From Hyphomicrobium sp. (GTDB lineage Bacteria > Pseudomonadota > Alphaproteobacteria > Rhizobiales > Hyphomicrobiaceae), in assembly GCA_016793445.1 (NCBI GenBank), contig JAEUME010000016.1, positions 124,001-188,000 of the forward strand: a DNA stretch of 64,000 nucleotides, given 5' to 3'. The position numbers were made by a program, and so were the translations under genes. Shown piece by piece: positions 20,698 through 29,526 of this stretch; the first letter of the stretch is position 1, and every line of letters begins with the position of its first letter. The notes under the pieces are model-generated. The model made no database searches. It was not told where the DNA came from and was given only the letters and a program-made list of their open reading frames with translations.

Positions 20698-21584
20698 AAG
20701 CCCGCCTCCCGCTGCTTTTCCTGCATCTTCTGGAACATCATGATCGGAACAACCAGCACGATGAGCAGGATGACGGCCACGGCGGAAGCGACCGGCCAAT
20801 CACGATTGTTGAAGAACTCGCTCCACAGCGTCTTGCCGATCATGAGCGTTTCGGAGCCGCCAAGAAGATCGGGGATTACGAACTCGCCGACGGCGGGAAT
20901 GAAAACGAGCAGACAGCCCGCCACGATGCCCGGCACAGAGAGCGGGAAGGTCACTTGCCAGAAGGCCTTCCATGGCGGAGACCCCAGATCCTCGGCGGCC
21001 TCGATGAGCGACGGCTTGATCTTTTCCAGGCTCGTGTAGAGCGGCAGGATCATGAACGGCAGATAGGAATAGACGATGCCGATATAGACCGCCGTCGTCG
21101 TGTTCATGATATTGAGCGGCTCGCTGACGAGCCCGGTGTTCATCAAGAACAGATTGAGAAGGCCCTCCTTCTTGAGAATGCCGATCCACGCATAGACTCG
21201 GATGAGGAACGAGGTCCAGAAAGGCAGGATCACGAGCATCATCAGCGTCGGCTGCCACTCCTTGGGCGCGCGGGCCATCCCGTAGGCGATAGGGTAGCCC
21301 ACAAGGAGCGTGAGGAAAGTGGCGATCGCCGCAATCTTCAGGCTCGACCAATAGGCTCCGATATAAAGGGGATCGCTGAAAATGAACGCATAGTTCTCGA
21401 AGTCGAGCTGGGAAAAGAAGTCCTTGATGCCCTCCCAGCCAGCGGAGAGATTTAGGGTCGGAATATAGGGCGGAATGGCGGTGGCGATGTCCGATAGCGA
21501 GATCTTGAAGACGATCACGAACGGGACGAGGAAGAAGATCAGCAGCCAAAGATAAGGCGGGGCGATTACATACCAGCGGCGCAT
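20694..21584 (-). CDS. potH: Polyamine ABC transporter permease (PotB/PotH family), second system
   Basis: A 296-residue integral membrane protein starting MRRWYVIAPPYLWLL. It contains the first span IFFLVPFVIVFKISLSD, the EAA loop IEAAEDLGSPPWKAFWQV and the PotB/PotH element VIPDLLGGSETLMIG. The 68-bp gap from the ATPase gene and the 4-bp overlap with the following permease place it in the middle of the minus-strand operon potF-potG-potH-potI-puuB. That order is the E. coli potFGHI order, which transports putrescine, favouring putrescine as the substrate. Confidence 0.88.
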   Translation of the reverse strand: MRRWYVIAPPYLWLLIFFLVPFVIVFKISLSDIATAIPPYIPTLNLSAGWEGIKDFFSQLDFENYAFIFSDPLYIGAYWSSLKIAAIATFLTLLVGYPIAYGMARAPKEWQPTLMMLVILPFWTSFLIRVYAWIGILKKEGLLNLFLMNTGLVSEPLNIMNTTTAVYIGIVYSYLPFMILPLYTSLEKIKPSLIEAAEDLGSPPWKAFWQVTFPLSVPGIVAGCLLVFIPAVGEFVIPDLLGGSETLMIGKTLWSEFFNNRDWPVASAVAVILLIVLVVPIMMFQKMQEKQREAGL

Positions 21585-21652
21585 CGCTCTCTCCCTTCAG
21601 CCTTTGGTGCATCGATGGTGCGGGGCATGGGCATCTCCGGGCGAGGCGGACG

Positions 21653-22837
21653 CTATTTTGTTAGGATGACGCCGGCATCGGCCGGCCAGCTCAACCAGAC
21701 ATCGTCTTCCCATTTGATGTTGGCTTCCGCGGATTGCGCCATGTTGGCGCGTAGCGCGGTGACACGCTGGCCGGTCGCAACCTTCGTGTGATAGTGCGAC
21801 GTGGAGCCGAGATATCCGACATCATCGACCTTGCCGGAAATCACGTTCGTCTCGACCGCCGGCTTGTGCAGCGAGATGATGATTTTTTCCGGCCGCAGCC
21901 CGAGCCACACCTGCTGGCCCACGCTCAACCCTGCGGGAACCGCGGCCGATTTGAAACGCCCTCCGCCCACCCAGTCGATTTCCGCCATGCCTTGGGACAG
22001 GCTTGCCACCTTGCCCTCAAACAGGTTCACGTCGCCGATAAACTCCGCGACGTAACGCGATTCAGGGGCTTCATAGATCTCGCCCGGAGTCGAAATCTGA
22101 GTCAGCTCTCCGTGGTTCATGACGCCGATGCGGCTTGCGACCGTCATGGCTTCTTCCTGGTCGTGGGTGACGATGATGAAGGTGGTGCCCGTCGTTTCCT
22201 GAATGCGCATCAACTCGAACTGCGCGCTCTGGCGCAGGCGCTTGTCGAGCGCACCCAGGGGCTCATCGAGCAACATGATGCGCGGCTTCTTGGCAATGGC
22301 GCGCGCCAGCGCCACACGCTGTTGTTGGCCGCCGGACAACTGGTGAGGCTTGCGGTGCGCAAACTTCTGCAACTCGACGAGCGCCATGGCTTCGGCAACG
22401 CGCGCCTCGATGTCGGCTTTCGCCATGCCCTCCTGACGCAATCCGAAGCCGATGTTCTTTTCGACCGTCATATGTGGAAACAGCGCGTACGACTGGAACA
22501 TCATGTTCACGTCCGTGCGCTCGTAAGGTGGAAGATCGGTGATGTCGTTGCCACCGACGAGAATCCGTCCCTCTGTCGGTTTCTCGAAACCAGCGAGCAT
22601 ACGCAACAGGGTGCTCTTGCCGCAGCCCGAGGGGCCCAGCAGCGCGAAGAACTCCCGCTCGTAGATGTTGAGCGTCACGTTCTTGACGGCTACGAAATCG
22701 CCGAAACGCTTCGTCACATTCTCGAAGCGCACGATGGGCGCTTTTTTGGGGTCATTCCACGGCGCGAAGCCGGACTGGGGCGCAAATGTGCGGGCCAACC
22801 GCGCCTTGGGTTGCGTCGCCGTCACAGTCTCCGACAT
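21653..22837 (-). CDS. potG: Polyamine ABC transporter ATP-binding protein (PotG family), second system
   Basis: The start at 22837 ([11 protein letters not shown]), preceded by a GAGGTG ribosome site on the minus strand, gives 394 residues; the open frame to 22927 adds a Cys/Arg-rich stretch unlike the family. Walker A GPSGCGKS is at residues 68-75. [13 protein letters not shown] carries the Q-loop, [11 protein letters not shown] is the signature, [12 protein letters not shown] is Walker B and VTHDQEEA contains the switch histidine. A TOBE-type C-terminal domain follows. The roughly 35-residue N-terminal extension before the ATPase core is typical of PotG. Gene order potFGHI suggests putrescine uptake. 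Confidence 0.88.
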   Translation of the reverse strand: MSETVTATQPKARLARTFAPQSGFAPWNDPKKAPIVRFENVTKRFGDFVAVKNVTLNIYEREFFALLGPSGCGKSTLLRMLAGFEKPTEGRILVGGNDITDLPPYERTDVNMMFQSYALFPHMTVEKNIGFGLRQEGMAKADIEARVAEAMALVELQKFAHRKPHQLSGGQQQRVALARAIAKKPRIMLLDEPLGALDKRLRQSAQFELMRIQETTGTTFIIVTHDQEEAMTVASRIGVMNHGELTQISTPGEIYEAPESRYVAEFIGDVNLFEGKVASLSQGMAEIDWVGGGRFKSAAVPAGLSVGQQVWLGLRPEKIIISLHKPAVETNVISGKVDDVGYLGSTSHYHTKVATGQRVTALRANMAQSAEANIKWEDDVWLSWPADAGVILTK

Positions 22838-22963
22838 TCTGCACCTCGTTGGGCACTTGCGTTGCAGCAGGTCTTCGTCTTTGCGTGTGGAGCAGCAGGA
22901 GTGTTCGGGAACCTGCGCGCGAAGCACACGGCTCGCACGCGCAGGCTCGTTGGCGTTTCCTGG

Positions 22964-24088
22964 CTATTTTCCTGTCACGACCTTGGTCCAAAGTCGCGTA
23001 ACGGTTCGCTGGGTCTTGGCGTCGTAAGCCGTTTTGACGAACAACCGCTTCATCGTCGCTTCATCGGGATAGACGTTGGGATTGTTCTTAACCTCCTCAT
23101 CGAGGAACTGCTGTGATGCCAAGTTGCCGTTGGCGTACTGCACGAAGTTGGAGGACTTGGCGATGACCTCGGGCTTCATCATGAAGTTGAGGAAAGCGTG
23201 GGCTTCATCGACGTTTTTGGAGTCGGCTGGAATTGCCATCTGGTCAAACCACATCTGCGCACCCTCCTTGGGCAGCGACAGAATGATCGTCTGATTGTTC
23301 TTGGCTTCCTCCGCGCGGCTCTTGGCCTGCAGAATGTCGCCCGAGTAGCCCACGGCCAGACAAATGTCGCCATTGGCCAGCGCGTTGATGTACTCAGACG
23401 AGTGGAACTTCAGGATATTGGGGCGGATCTTCTCCATGAGTTCCGCCGCTTTCTTGAGATCGTCGGGATTCTTGCTGTTGGGATCCAGTCCCAGATAATT
23501 CAAAGCGGCCGGAAGAATGTCGTCGGCCGCGTCAAGAATGTGAATGCCGCAATCCTTGAACTTGGAAATGATCTCCGGCTTGAAAATCAAGTCCCAGGAG
23601 TTGACCGGCGCATCGGCCATGCGTTCCTTGATCTTGGCCTCATTGTAACCAATCGCCGTCGTGCCCCACATGTAATTGATCGAGTATTCGTTGCCCGGAT
23701 CGTAAATGGAAGACCGCTTCTGGATGTCGGGCCACATGTTGGACAGATTGGGGAGCTTCGACTTATCGAGCTTGCGGAAGACGCCAGCCGCGATCTGGCG
23801 GGACAGGAATGGGCCTGTCGGCACCACGACGTCATAGCCCGTGCCGCCGGCCAACAATTTGGTTTCGAGAACCTCGTTGCTATCAAAGACATCGTAGATA
23901 ACCTTGATGCCGGTTTCCTTGGTGAAATCTTCAAGTATTGAAGCATCGATGTAGTCCGACCAGTTATAGACACGGACCTCTTTATCGGCGGCGGCGGACG
24001 GTTGCGCGATCAGGAACGTTGTTATGGCGCACAGCGCAATAGCCAGGCTCGTCGCGAGACTGCGGCGGGCGCCTTGTTGACCAATCAT
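22964..24088 (-). CDS. potF: Putrescine-binding periplasmic protein (PotF family), second system
   Basis: The start at 24088 gives 374 residues beginning MIGQQGARRSLATSL, with an AAAGG ribosome site just upstream on the minus strand; a longer frame to 24148 lacks a signal-peptide start. A hydrophobic segment and an AQPSAAA cleavage region form the signal peptide. The RR pair there is a weak Tat match, so Sec is as likely. The mature protein begins VRVYNWSDYID and has GYDVVVPTGPFLSRQI and LAVGYSGDILQA, matching PotF more closely than the protein at 5410. It is first in the operon; the 126-bp gap to potG holds no recognised feature. Confidence 0.88.
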   Translation of the reverse strand: MIGQQGARRSLATSLAIALCAITTFLIAQPSAAADKEVRVYNWSDYIDASILEDFTKETGIKVIYDVFDSNEVLETKLLAGGTGYDVVVPTGPFLSRQIAAGVFRKLDKSKLPNLSNMWPDIQKRSSIYDPGNEYSINYMWGTTAIGYNEAKIKERMADAPVNSWDLIFKPEIISKFKDCGIHILDAADDILPAALNYLGLDPNSKNPDDLKKAAELMEKIRPNILKFHSSEYINALANGDICLAVGYSGDILQAKSRAEEAKNNQTIILSLPKEGAQMWFDQMAIPADSKNVDEAHAFLNFMMKPEVIAKSSNFVQYANGNLASQQFLDEEVKNNPNVYPDEATMKRLFVKTAYDAKTQRTVTRLWTKVVTGK

Positions 24089-24318
24089 GGGAAAGACCTT
24101 TCTGGCGAGTTCGGCATTCGGTGCCTCGCCCGTGGTCCAAGTTGGCACACGGACGGTAAGCCCGTAAGGTTAGAGACCCCTTATCCCTTGCCTCACCCGG
24201 CCATTGTGATCATAAAATCTGCGAGCTACAAGTAGAACGTCTGCAAAGTTCTATTACAGCGCTGCACGTTAATCGATCATGGCGAACGCGGCGCCGGGTC
24301 TTCAATCCAGGTGAAATC

Positions 24319-25719
24319 ATGACTGCCGATGACGGCGTGACATCCCCCGAGGCAGAGGCCTACGGTGCGGGCGCGACCCCTGACACCATCAAGACTTGGC
24401 TGAGAGAGCACCGGATAGAAGAGGTCGATTGTGCAGTGCCAGACATTGCCGGTGTGGCTCGCGGCAAGACCATGCCCGCCGAAAAATTCGCCAAGCTCGG
24501 TGCCGTCCATCTGCCGATTTCAATTTTCCACCAGACGATCACGGGCGACTATGTCGGCTTCGAAGAGGATGGGGAATCCCTTTATGCCGAAAGCGATCTG
24601 ATGATGGTGCCGGATCTGTCGACGATCCGCCCTGCACCATGGGCCTCAAGTCCCACGGCGCAGGTCATTCACGATGCGACTTGGCAGAACGGTAGTCCCG
24701 TGGAGATTGCACCGCGCAATGTGCTCAAGCACGTTCTGGAGCTTTATGACAGGGAGGGCTGGGTACCGGTCGTAGCGCCGGAACTCGAATTCTATCTCAC
24801 CAAGACCAATACCGATCCCGACTATCCCCTGGAACCGCCGGTGGGCCGTTCGGGCCGCAAAGGTGCGGGCCGGCAAGCCTACAGCCTTGGCGCGGTCGAT
24901 GAATATGACAAGATCGTCGATGACGTCTACGAATTCGCCGAGGTCCAATACCTCAAGATCGACACCATAATTCAGGAAGGCGGCGCCGCGCAGCTGGAGA
25001 TCAACCTGCTGCATGGCGACGCCGTCAACCTTGCCGATCAGGTCTTCTTCTTCAAGCGCACCATCCGCGAGGCGGCCTTCAAGCAGAGCTGCTATGCAAC
25101 CTTCATGGCCAAGCCTCTTGAGAACGAGCCCGGCAGCGCGATGCACATTCACCAAAGCATCGTGGACCGGAAAACGGGCCGCAACATATTTACCAAGGAC
25201 GACGGATCGCCCAGCGGCCTGTTCTTCAATTTCCTGGCCGGCCAGCAGACCTATCTGCCGGCCGCCATGTGTCTGTTCGCGCCGTATGTGAATTCATACC
25301 GCCGCCTGGTTCCGGGCGGCGCCGCCCCCATCAACGTCGAATGGGGTCATGACAACCGGTCCGCCGGGTTGCGCATACCCATTTCTCCCGACAATGCCCG
25401 CCGTGTAGAAAACCGCCTGCCCGGCTCCGATTCCAACCCTTACCTCGCCATCGCTGCCAGTTTGGCTTGCGGGTACTTGGGCATGAAGAATGCACTCGAA
25501 CCCCGCGAGCCCGTGGTCGGCAACGCCTACCGCAACGACCACCAGTTGCCACGCGGTCTACTGGAAGCGCTGATTGCCCTGGAGGAGTGCGAAGAGCTTC
25601 GTGCGGTGCTCGGCAAGCGCTTCAGCCATGTGTACCTGGCGCTCAAGCGCTCGGAGTTCGAGGAGTTTATGCGCGTCATCAGCCCCTGGGAGCGTGAGCA
25701 CCTATTGCTGAGTGTTTAG
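24319..25719 (+). CDS. puuA: Glutamine synthetase family gamma-glutamylpolyamine ligase (second PuuA-like)
   Basis: This 466-residue ligase is divergent from the second potFGHI-puuB operon across a 230-bp gap. It has VDCAVPDIAGVARGK at about residues 37-51, then EGGAAQLEINLLHG (metal-binding Glu), FMAKPLENEPGSAMHIHQS (substrate/ATP block), and the C-terminal NRSAGLRIPIS and DSNPYLAIAASLA. These are the features of PuuA / SpuI rather than ammonia-assimilating GlnA; no adenylylation-type tail is obvious. With the divergent puuB and transporter it gives a second, self-contained uptake-and-activation unit for putrescine. It is clearly diverged from the enzyme at 1007, so the two may differ in polyamine specificity. 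Confidence 0.87.
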   Translation: MTADDGVTSPEAEAYGAGATPDTIKTWLREHRIEEVDCAVPDIAGVARGKTMPAEKFAKLGAVHLPISIFHQTITGDYVGFEEDGESLYAESDLMMVPDLSTIRPAPWASSPTAQVIHDATWQNGSPVEIAPRNVLKHVLELYDREGWVPVVAPELEFYLTKTNTDPDYPLEPPVGRSGRKGAGRQAYSLGAVDEYDKIVDDVYEFAEVQYLKIDTIIQEGGAAQLEINLLHGDAVNLADQVFFFKRTIREAAFKQSCYATFMAKPLENEPGSAMHIHQSIVDRKTGRNIFTKDDGSPSGLFFNFLAGQQTYLPAAMCLFAPYVNSYRRLVPGGAAPINVEWGHDNRSAGLRIPISPDNARRVENRLPGSDSNPYLAIAASLACGYLGMKNALEPREPVVGNAYRNDHQLPRGLLEALIALEECEELRAVLGKRFSHVYLALKRSEFEEFMRVISPWEREHLLLSV

Positions 25720-26023
25720 AATGCGCTCCCCAGCCGCCGTTAGATTTGGCAACGCTGGTAACTTGGGCTATGGGACGTAAGGCTGGAATCGACCGACGCG
25801 CCAAGACACCATTGCAAACTATAGGGTTATTACACCGCCGCGACAAAGTTACCCCAAAGTGCGCTAGATCCGAAATTCACTGGACCTTTGGCAACTGGAT
25901 CGCACGGTTGAATCGCCGCAAGCTTGACTTTGATCAACGCGCCCTACGGTCAGTCTAGAGACAACCTAAACTGGCGTCTGTGGCCTCTGACTGGCCCGAT
26001 GCCCCGTGTCCGGGGAGCAAAAC
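25720..26023 (+). promoter_or_regulatory. ccoN upstream region with an FNR/FixK box
   Basis: This 304-bp gene-free stretch contains TTGACTTTGATCAA at 25924-25937, a 9-of-10 match to the FNR/FixK consensus TTGAT-N4-ATCAA. Its centre is about 93 bp upstream of the ccoN start. A site at -41.5 would put transcription start near 25972; TAGAGA at 25956-25961 is a weak -10 candidate. Nothing else was recognised between 25720 and 25920. Confidence 0.8.
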
Positions 26024-27676
26024 ATGGCAATCACACACACAGAAAGAAGTGCCTTTGGCGATGCTATGGCCGTTCTATCGGCTGTCGTATTCGCCGTCGT
26101 CGGTCTCGCTTGGGGTCTGGGATCTCCTGATCCTGCAATGGCCTTCCACGGCTGGGTCTTTACGGCCGCCGCCGCAATCGCCGCAATTTACGTCCTGTCG
26201 CAAATGTTCAAGGATCGCGTCCCCGACTCCAGCGGGTACCTGGACGGGCCAATTCGGTTCGCGGTTCTTGCATCCGTCTTCTGGGGTATCGCGGGTTTTC
26301 TCGTGGGCGACCTTATCGCTTGGCAGCTTGCCTTTCCCGCCCTGAACCTCGATTTGCCGTGGACCAGCTTCGGCCGGTTGCGGCCGCTGCACACCTCGGC
26401 GGTTATTTTTGCCTTTGGCGGCAACGTGCTTCTGGCGACCTCGTTCTATGTGGTCCAGCGCACGACGCATGCCAAGCTGCTCGGCCACTGGGCCCCTTGG
26501 TTCGTGATCTATGGCTACAACGTGTTCATTTTGGTCGCGGGTACCGGCTACATTCTGGGCATCACCGAAAGCAAGGAATACGCGGAACCGGAGTGGTATG
26601 CTGATCTCTGGCTGACCATCGTCTGGGTCGTTTATCTAGTCGTCTTCCTCGGCACGATCATGAAGCGCAGGGAGCCCCACATTTATGTGGCAAACTGGTT
26701 CTATCTTGCCTTCATCGTGACGATTGCGATGCTTCACATCGTCAACAACCTTGCGATGCCGATCTCCCTGTTCGAGCCCAAGAGCTACGTGCTGTTCGGC
26801 GGCGTTCAGGATGCGATGACGCAGTGGTGGTATGGCCATAACGCGGTCGGGTTCTTCCTCACCGCGGGCTTCCTTGGGATCATGTACTACTTCATCCCCA
26901 AGCGCGTTGAGCGCCCGGTCTATTCTTACCGGCTCTCAATCATCCACTTCTGGACCCTGATCTTCCTCTACATCTGGGCGGGTCCGCACCACTTGCACTA
27001 CACCGCGCTGCCCGATTGGGTGCAGACACTTGGTATGACTTTCTCGATCATACTGTGGATGCCGTCCTGGGGTGGCATGATCAACGGACTCATGACGCTT
27101 TCGGGTGCGTGGGACAAGCTGCGTACCGACCCCGTCGTGCGATTGCTGGTCGTTTCGGTTGCGTTCTACGGCATGTCGACGTTCGAAGGTCCGATGATGT
27201 CCATCAAGGCCGTCAACTCGCTGTCGCACTACACCGACTGGACCATTGGCCACGTGCACTCCGGTGCCCTCGGCTGGGTCGCCATGGTGTCATTCGGCGC
27301 GATCTACTGCCTCGTTCCCTGGCTGTGGAAGCGCAAGGCACTCTATTCGATCCGCCTCGTTGAGTGGCACTTCTGGATCTCGACCATCGGCATTCTGCTC
27401 TACATCACCTCCATGTGGGTGTCGGGCATCATGCAAGGTCTGATGTGGCGGGCCTACGACAAGCTTGGCTTTCTTTCCTACTCCTTCGTGGAGACGGTTG
27501 AAGCCATGCATCCCTACTACATCATCCGTGCAACCGGTGGCGGTCTGTTCGTCCTGGGCTCGCTGATCATGGCCTACAATTTGTGGCGCACGATCCGTGG
27601 TGACGAGAGCGTCGATGCGGCTGAGCAGCCGCGCGTCGCAGCGGCGCCTGAGCTTCGTTTGCAGCCGGCCGAGTGA
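26024..27676 (+). CDS. ccoN: cbb3-type cytochrome c oxidase subunit I
   Basis: The ATG at 26024 follows a GGGGAG site; an in-frame GTG at 26006 is less likely. The 550-residue protein has about 12-14 membrane spans and the histidines that ligate haem b, haem b3 and Cu[38 protein letters not shown] and [11 protein letters not shown]. This is the catalytic subunit of the high-affinity, proton-pumping terminal oxidase used under low oxygen. It starts the operon ccoNOQP-ccoGHIS and is preceded by an FNR/FixK box, so induction at low oxygen is expected. Two further spans at the N-terminus before the haem-binding core are normal in alphaproteobacterial CcoN. Confidence 0.97.
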   Translation: MAITHTERSAFGDAMAVLSAVVFAVVGLAWGLGSPDPAMAFHGWVFTAAAAIAAIYVLSQMFKDRVPDSSGYLDGPIRFAVLASVFWGIAGFLVGDLIAWQLAFPALNLDLPWTSFGRLRPLHTSAVIFAFGGNVLLATSFYVVQRTTHAKLLGHWAPWFVIYGYNVFILVAGTGYILGITESKEYAEPEWYADLWLTIVWVVYLVVFLGTIMKRREPHIYVANWFYLAFIVTIAMLHIVNNLAMPISLFEPKSYVLFGGVQDAMTQWWYGHNAVGFFLTAGFLGIMYYFIPKRVERPVYSYRLSIIHFWTLIFLYIWAGPHHLHYTALPDWVQTLGMTFSIILWMPSWGGMINGLMTLSGAWDKLRTDPVVRLLVVSVAFYGMSTFEGPMMSIKAVNSLSHYTDWTIGHVHSGALGWVAMVSFGAIYCLVPWLWKRKALYSIRLVEWHFWISTIGILLYITSMWVSGIMQGLMWRAYDKLGFLSYSFVETVEAMHPYYIIRATGGGLFVLGSLIMAYNLWRTIRGDESVDAAEQPRVAAAPELRLQPAE

Positions 27677-27688
27677 GGATGAAGAAAC

Positions 27689-28414
27689 ATGAAACACGAA
27701 ATCTTTGAAAAGAACTCCATCCTGCTGCTCGTCGGCATTCTGCTTGTCGTCTCCATCGGTGGCCTGTTTCAGATTGCACCGCTGTTCTGGGTCGACAGCA
27801 CCATCGAGAAGGTGAAGGGGATGCGTCCCTATTCACCTCTCGAACTGGCGGGACGCGACATCTACATCCGTGAAGGCTGCTACACCTGCCATTCGCAGAT
27901 GATCCGGACCTTGCGCGATGAGGTGGAGCGTTACGGCCATTACAGCCTCGCGGCAGAAAGCATGTACGACCATCCCTTCCAGTGGGGTTCCAAGCGTACC
28001 GGACCCGACCTCGCCCGCGTCGGCGGCAAGTACTCCGACCAATGGCACGTGGAGCACATGACCAACCCACGCGCCGTTGTTCCGGAAAGCATCATGCCGT
28101 CCTACCCCTGGTTGAGGGAGCGTGCGCTCGACACGTATAACATCACGGCGAAGCTCACTGCCCTCAAGACCATCGGCGTTCCCTACGACGAGGCGATGGT
28201 GACCAACGCGGCGACCGATCTTGCCGCTCAGGTTCAGCCGGACAGCAAGGAAGCTGCGGAACTTCTGAAGCGGTATCCCAAAGCCAAGGTCGCCGACTTC
28301 GACGGCGATCCGAGCAAGGTGTCCGAACTCGATGCCGTCATCGCTTATCTTCAGATGCTTGGCACGCTCGTCGACTTCGCAAGCTTCGACGCGTCTGGTC
28401 CGAACTTGAGGTAG
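27689..28414 (+). CDS. ccoO: cbb3-type cytochrome c oxidase mono-haem subunit II
   Basis: A 241-residue membrane-anchored cytochrome c. One N-terminal span ([19 protein letters not shown]) is followed by a periplasmic domain with the haem c site GCYTCHSQ (Cys64, Cys67, His68). The downstream [14 protein letters not shown] and MPSYPWL provide the distal methionine region. It passes electrons from CcoP to CcoN and starts 12 bp after ccoN. Length and motifs are those of a complete CcoO. Confidence 0.97.
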   Translation: MKHEIFEKNSILLLVGILLVVSIGGLFQIAPLFWVDSTIEKVKGMRPYSPLELAGRDIYIREGCYTCHSQMIRTLRDEVERYGHYSLAAESMYDHPFQWGSKRTGPDLARVGGKYSDQWHVEHMTNPRAVVPESIMPSYPWLRERALDTYNITAKLTALKTIGVPYDEAMVTNAATDLAAQVQPDSKEAAELLKRYPKAKVADFDGDPSKVSELDAVIAYLQMLGTLVDFASFDASGPNLR

Positions 28415-28424
28415 GAGCTGGCCA

Positions 28425-28610
28425 ATGACCTACGAAACCGTAGCGGCAGTGAGTCAGACAGTATCTTTGCTCTTGTTCATTGCCATTTTCCTTATCGTGC
28501 TCGGCTACGTCTTCTGGCCGTCGAACCGTAAACGGCTCGAGCATGCTCAACGCCAAGCGCTGGATTTGGACAAATCCAGCGCTGGCCCTGGCAACAGAAG
28601 CGTCGACTGA
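28425..28610 (+). CDS. ccoQ: cbb3-type oxidase small subunit
   Basis: The 61-residue product has one membrane span (SLLLFIAIFLIVLGYVFWP, about residues 12-30) followed by a basic segment KRLEHAQRQALDLD. The short single-span form and its position between ccoO and ccoP are diagnostic of CcoQ/FixQ, which stabilises the oxidase complex. It starts 10 bp after ccoO and ends 10 bp before ccoP. Confidence 0.93.
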   Translation: MTYETVAAVSQTVSLLLFIAIFLIVLGYVFWPSNRKRLEHAQRQALDLDKSSAGPGNRSVD

Positions 28611-28620
28611 GGACAGATCC

Positions 28621-29493
28621 ATGGGACACAATAAAGAGATTGATCACGTCACGGGCGTCGAGACCACGGGCCACGTGTGGGATGGCGATCTGAAGGAACT
28701 CAACAAGCCGCTGCCGCGGTGGTGGCTTTATACGTTCTATGCCACCATTGTGTGGGCCATCGGCTACTGGATTGCCTATCCCGCGTGGCCGCTGGTCAAC
28801 GGGTATACCAAAGGTATGCTCGGCTACAGCCAGCGTCAGGAGGTCATGAGGGAAGTCGCCGACGGGAAAGCCGCGCAAGCGCAATTCCGCAGCGAAGTCG
28901 AGAAGATGGCACTTGCCGACATTGCGAAGAACCCCGAAGTTCTGCGCTTTGCGACCGCTTCGGGTGCTGCTGCTTTCGCGACCAACTGCGCGCCATGCCA
29001 CGGTCGTGGCGCTCAGGGCGCAAAGAGCTATCCCAACCTGAACGACGACGATTGGCTGTGGGGCGGCTCGCTTGATGCCATTGCACAGACGATCACTCAC
29101 GGCGTGCGTTCGGACGATGCTGAAACCCGCAGCTCAGCGATGCCGCGCTTTGGCCTCGATCAGGTTCTCGACCAGAAGCAGATCTCGGATACCGCGGAGT
29201 TCGTTCTCTCACTGGCGGGCAAGTCGACCGACCAGGAAGCGGCGACGCGCGGCGCGGCGATCTTCGCGGAAAATTGCGTGGTTTGTCACGGCGAGAAGGG
29301 AGCGGGCAATCAGGAACTCGGTGCGCCTAACCTCACCGATGCAATCTGGCTCTACGGCGGCGCAAAGGAGGACCTGATCCAGTCTATTGCGACCGGTCGT
29401 GGCGGTATCATGCCTCAGTGGCACACTCGCCTCGATCCTGTCACCATTAAGACGCTCGCTGTTTACGTTCACGGCCTTGGAGGCGGCAAGTAA
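28621..29493 (+). CDS. ccoP: cbb3-type cytochrome c oxidase di-haem subunit III
   Basis: Starting at the ATG at 28621, the 290-residue protein has an N-terminal DGDLKELNKPLPRWWL element and one membrane span, then two cytochrome c domains. The haem sites are NCAPCH (Cys123, Cys126, His127) and NCVVCH (Cys219, Cys222, His223). MPRFG and MPQWH are probable axial methionines. CcoP is the entry point of electrons from soluble cytochrome c. An upstream open frame through ccoQ is a shadow. Confidence 0.97.
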   Translation: MGHNKEIDHVTGVETTGHVWDGDLKELNKPLPRWWLYTFYATIVWAIGYWIAYPAWPLVNGYTKGMLGYSQRQEVMREVADGKAAQAQFRSEVEKMALADIAKNPEVLRFATASGAAAFATNCAPCHGRGAQGAKSYPNLNDDDWLWGGSLDAIAQTITHGVRSDDAETRSSAMPRFGLDQVLDQKQISDTAEFVLSLAGKSTDQEAATRGAAIFAENCVVCHGEKGAGNQELGAPNLTDAIWLYGGAKEDLIQSIATGRGGIMPQWHTRLDPVTIKTLAVYVHGLGGGK

Positions 29494-29526
29494 GCCTCCT
29501 GGCACTTCAGAAAGACACAACACGAC

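Noticed and set aside
21788-23116. A 442-codon open frame on the plus strand opposite potG and potF of the second system.
   Set aside because: It is antisense to a well-supported ATPase with all motifs, has low-complexity Arg/His/Val-rich content and no recognisable domain; high-GC genes generate such shadows.
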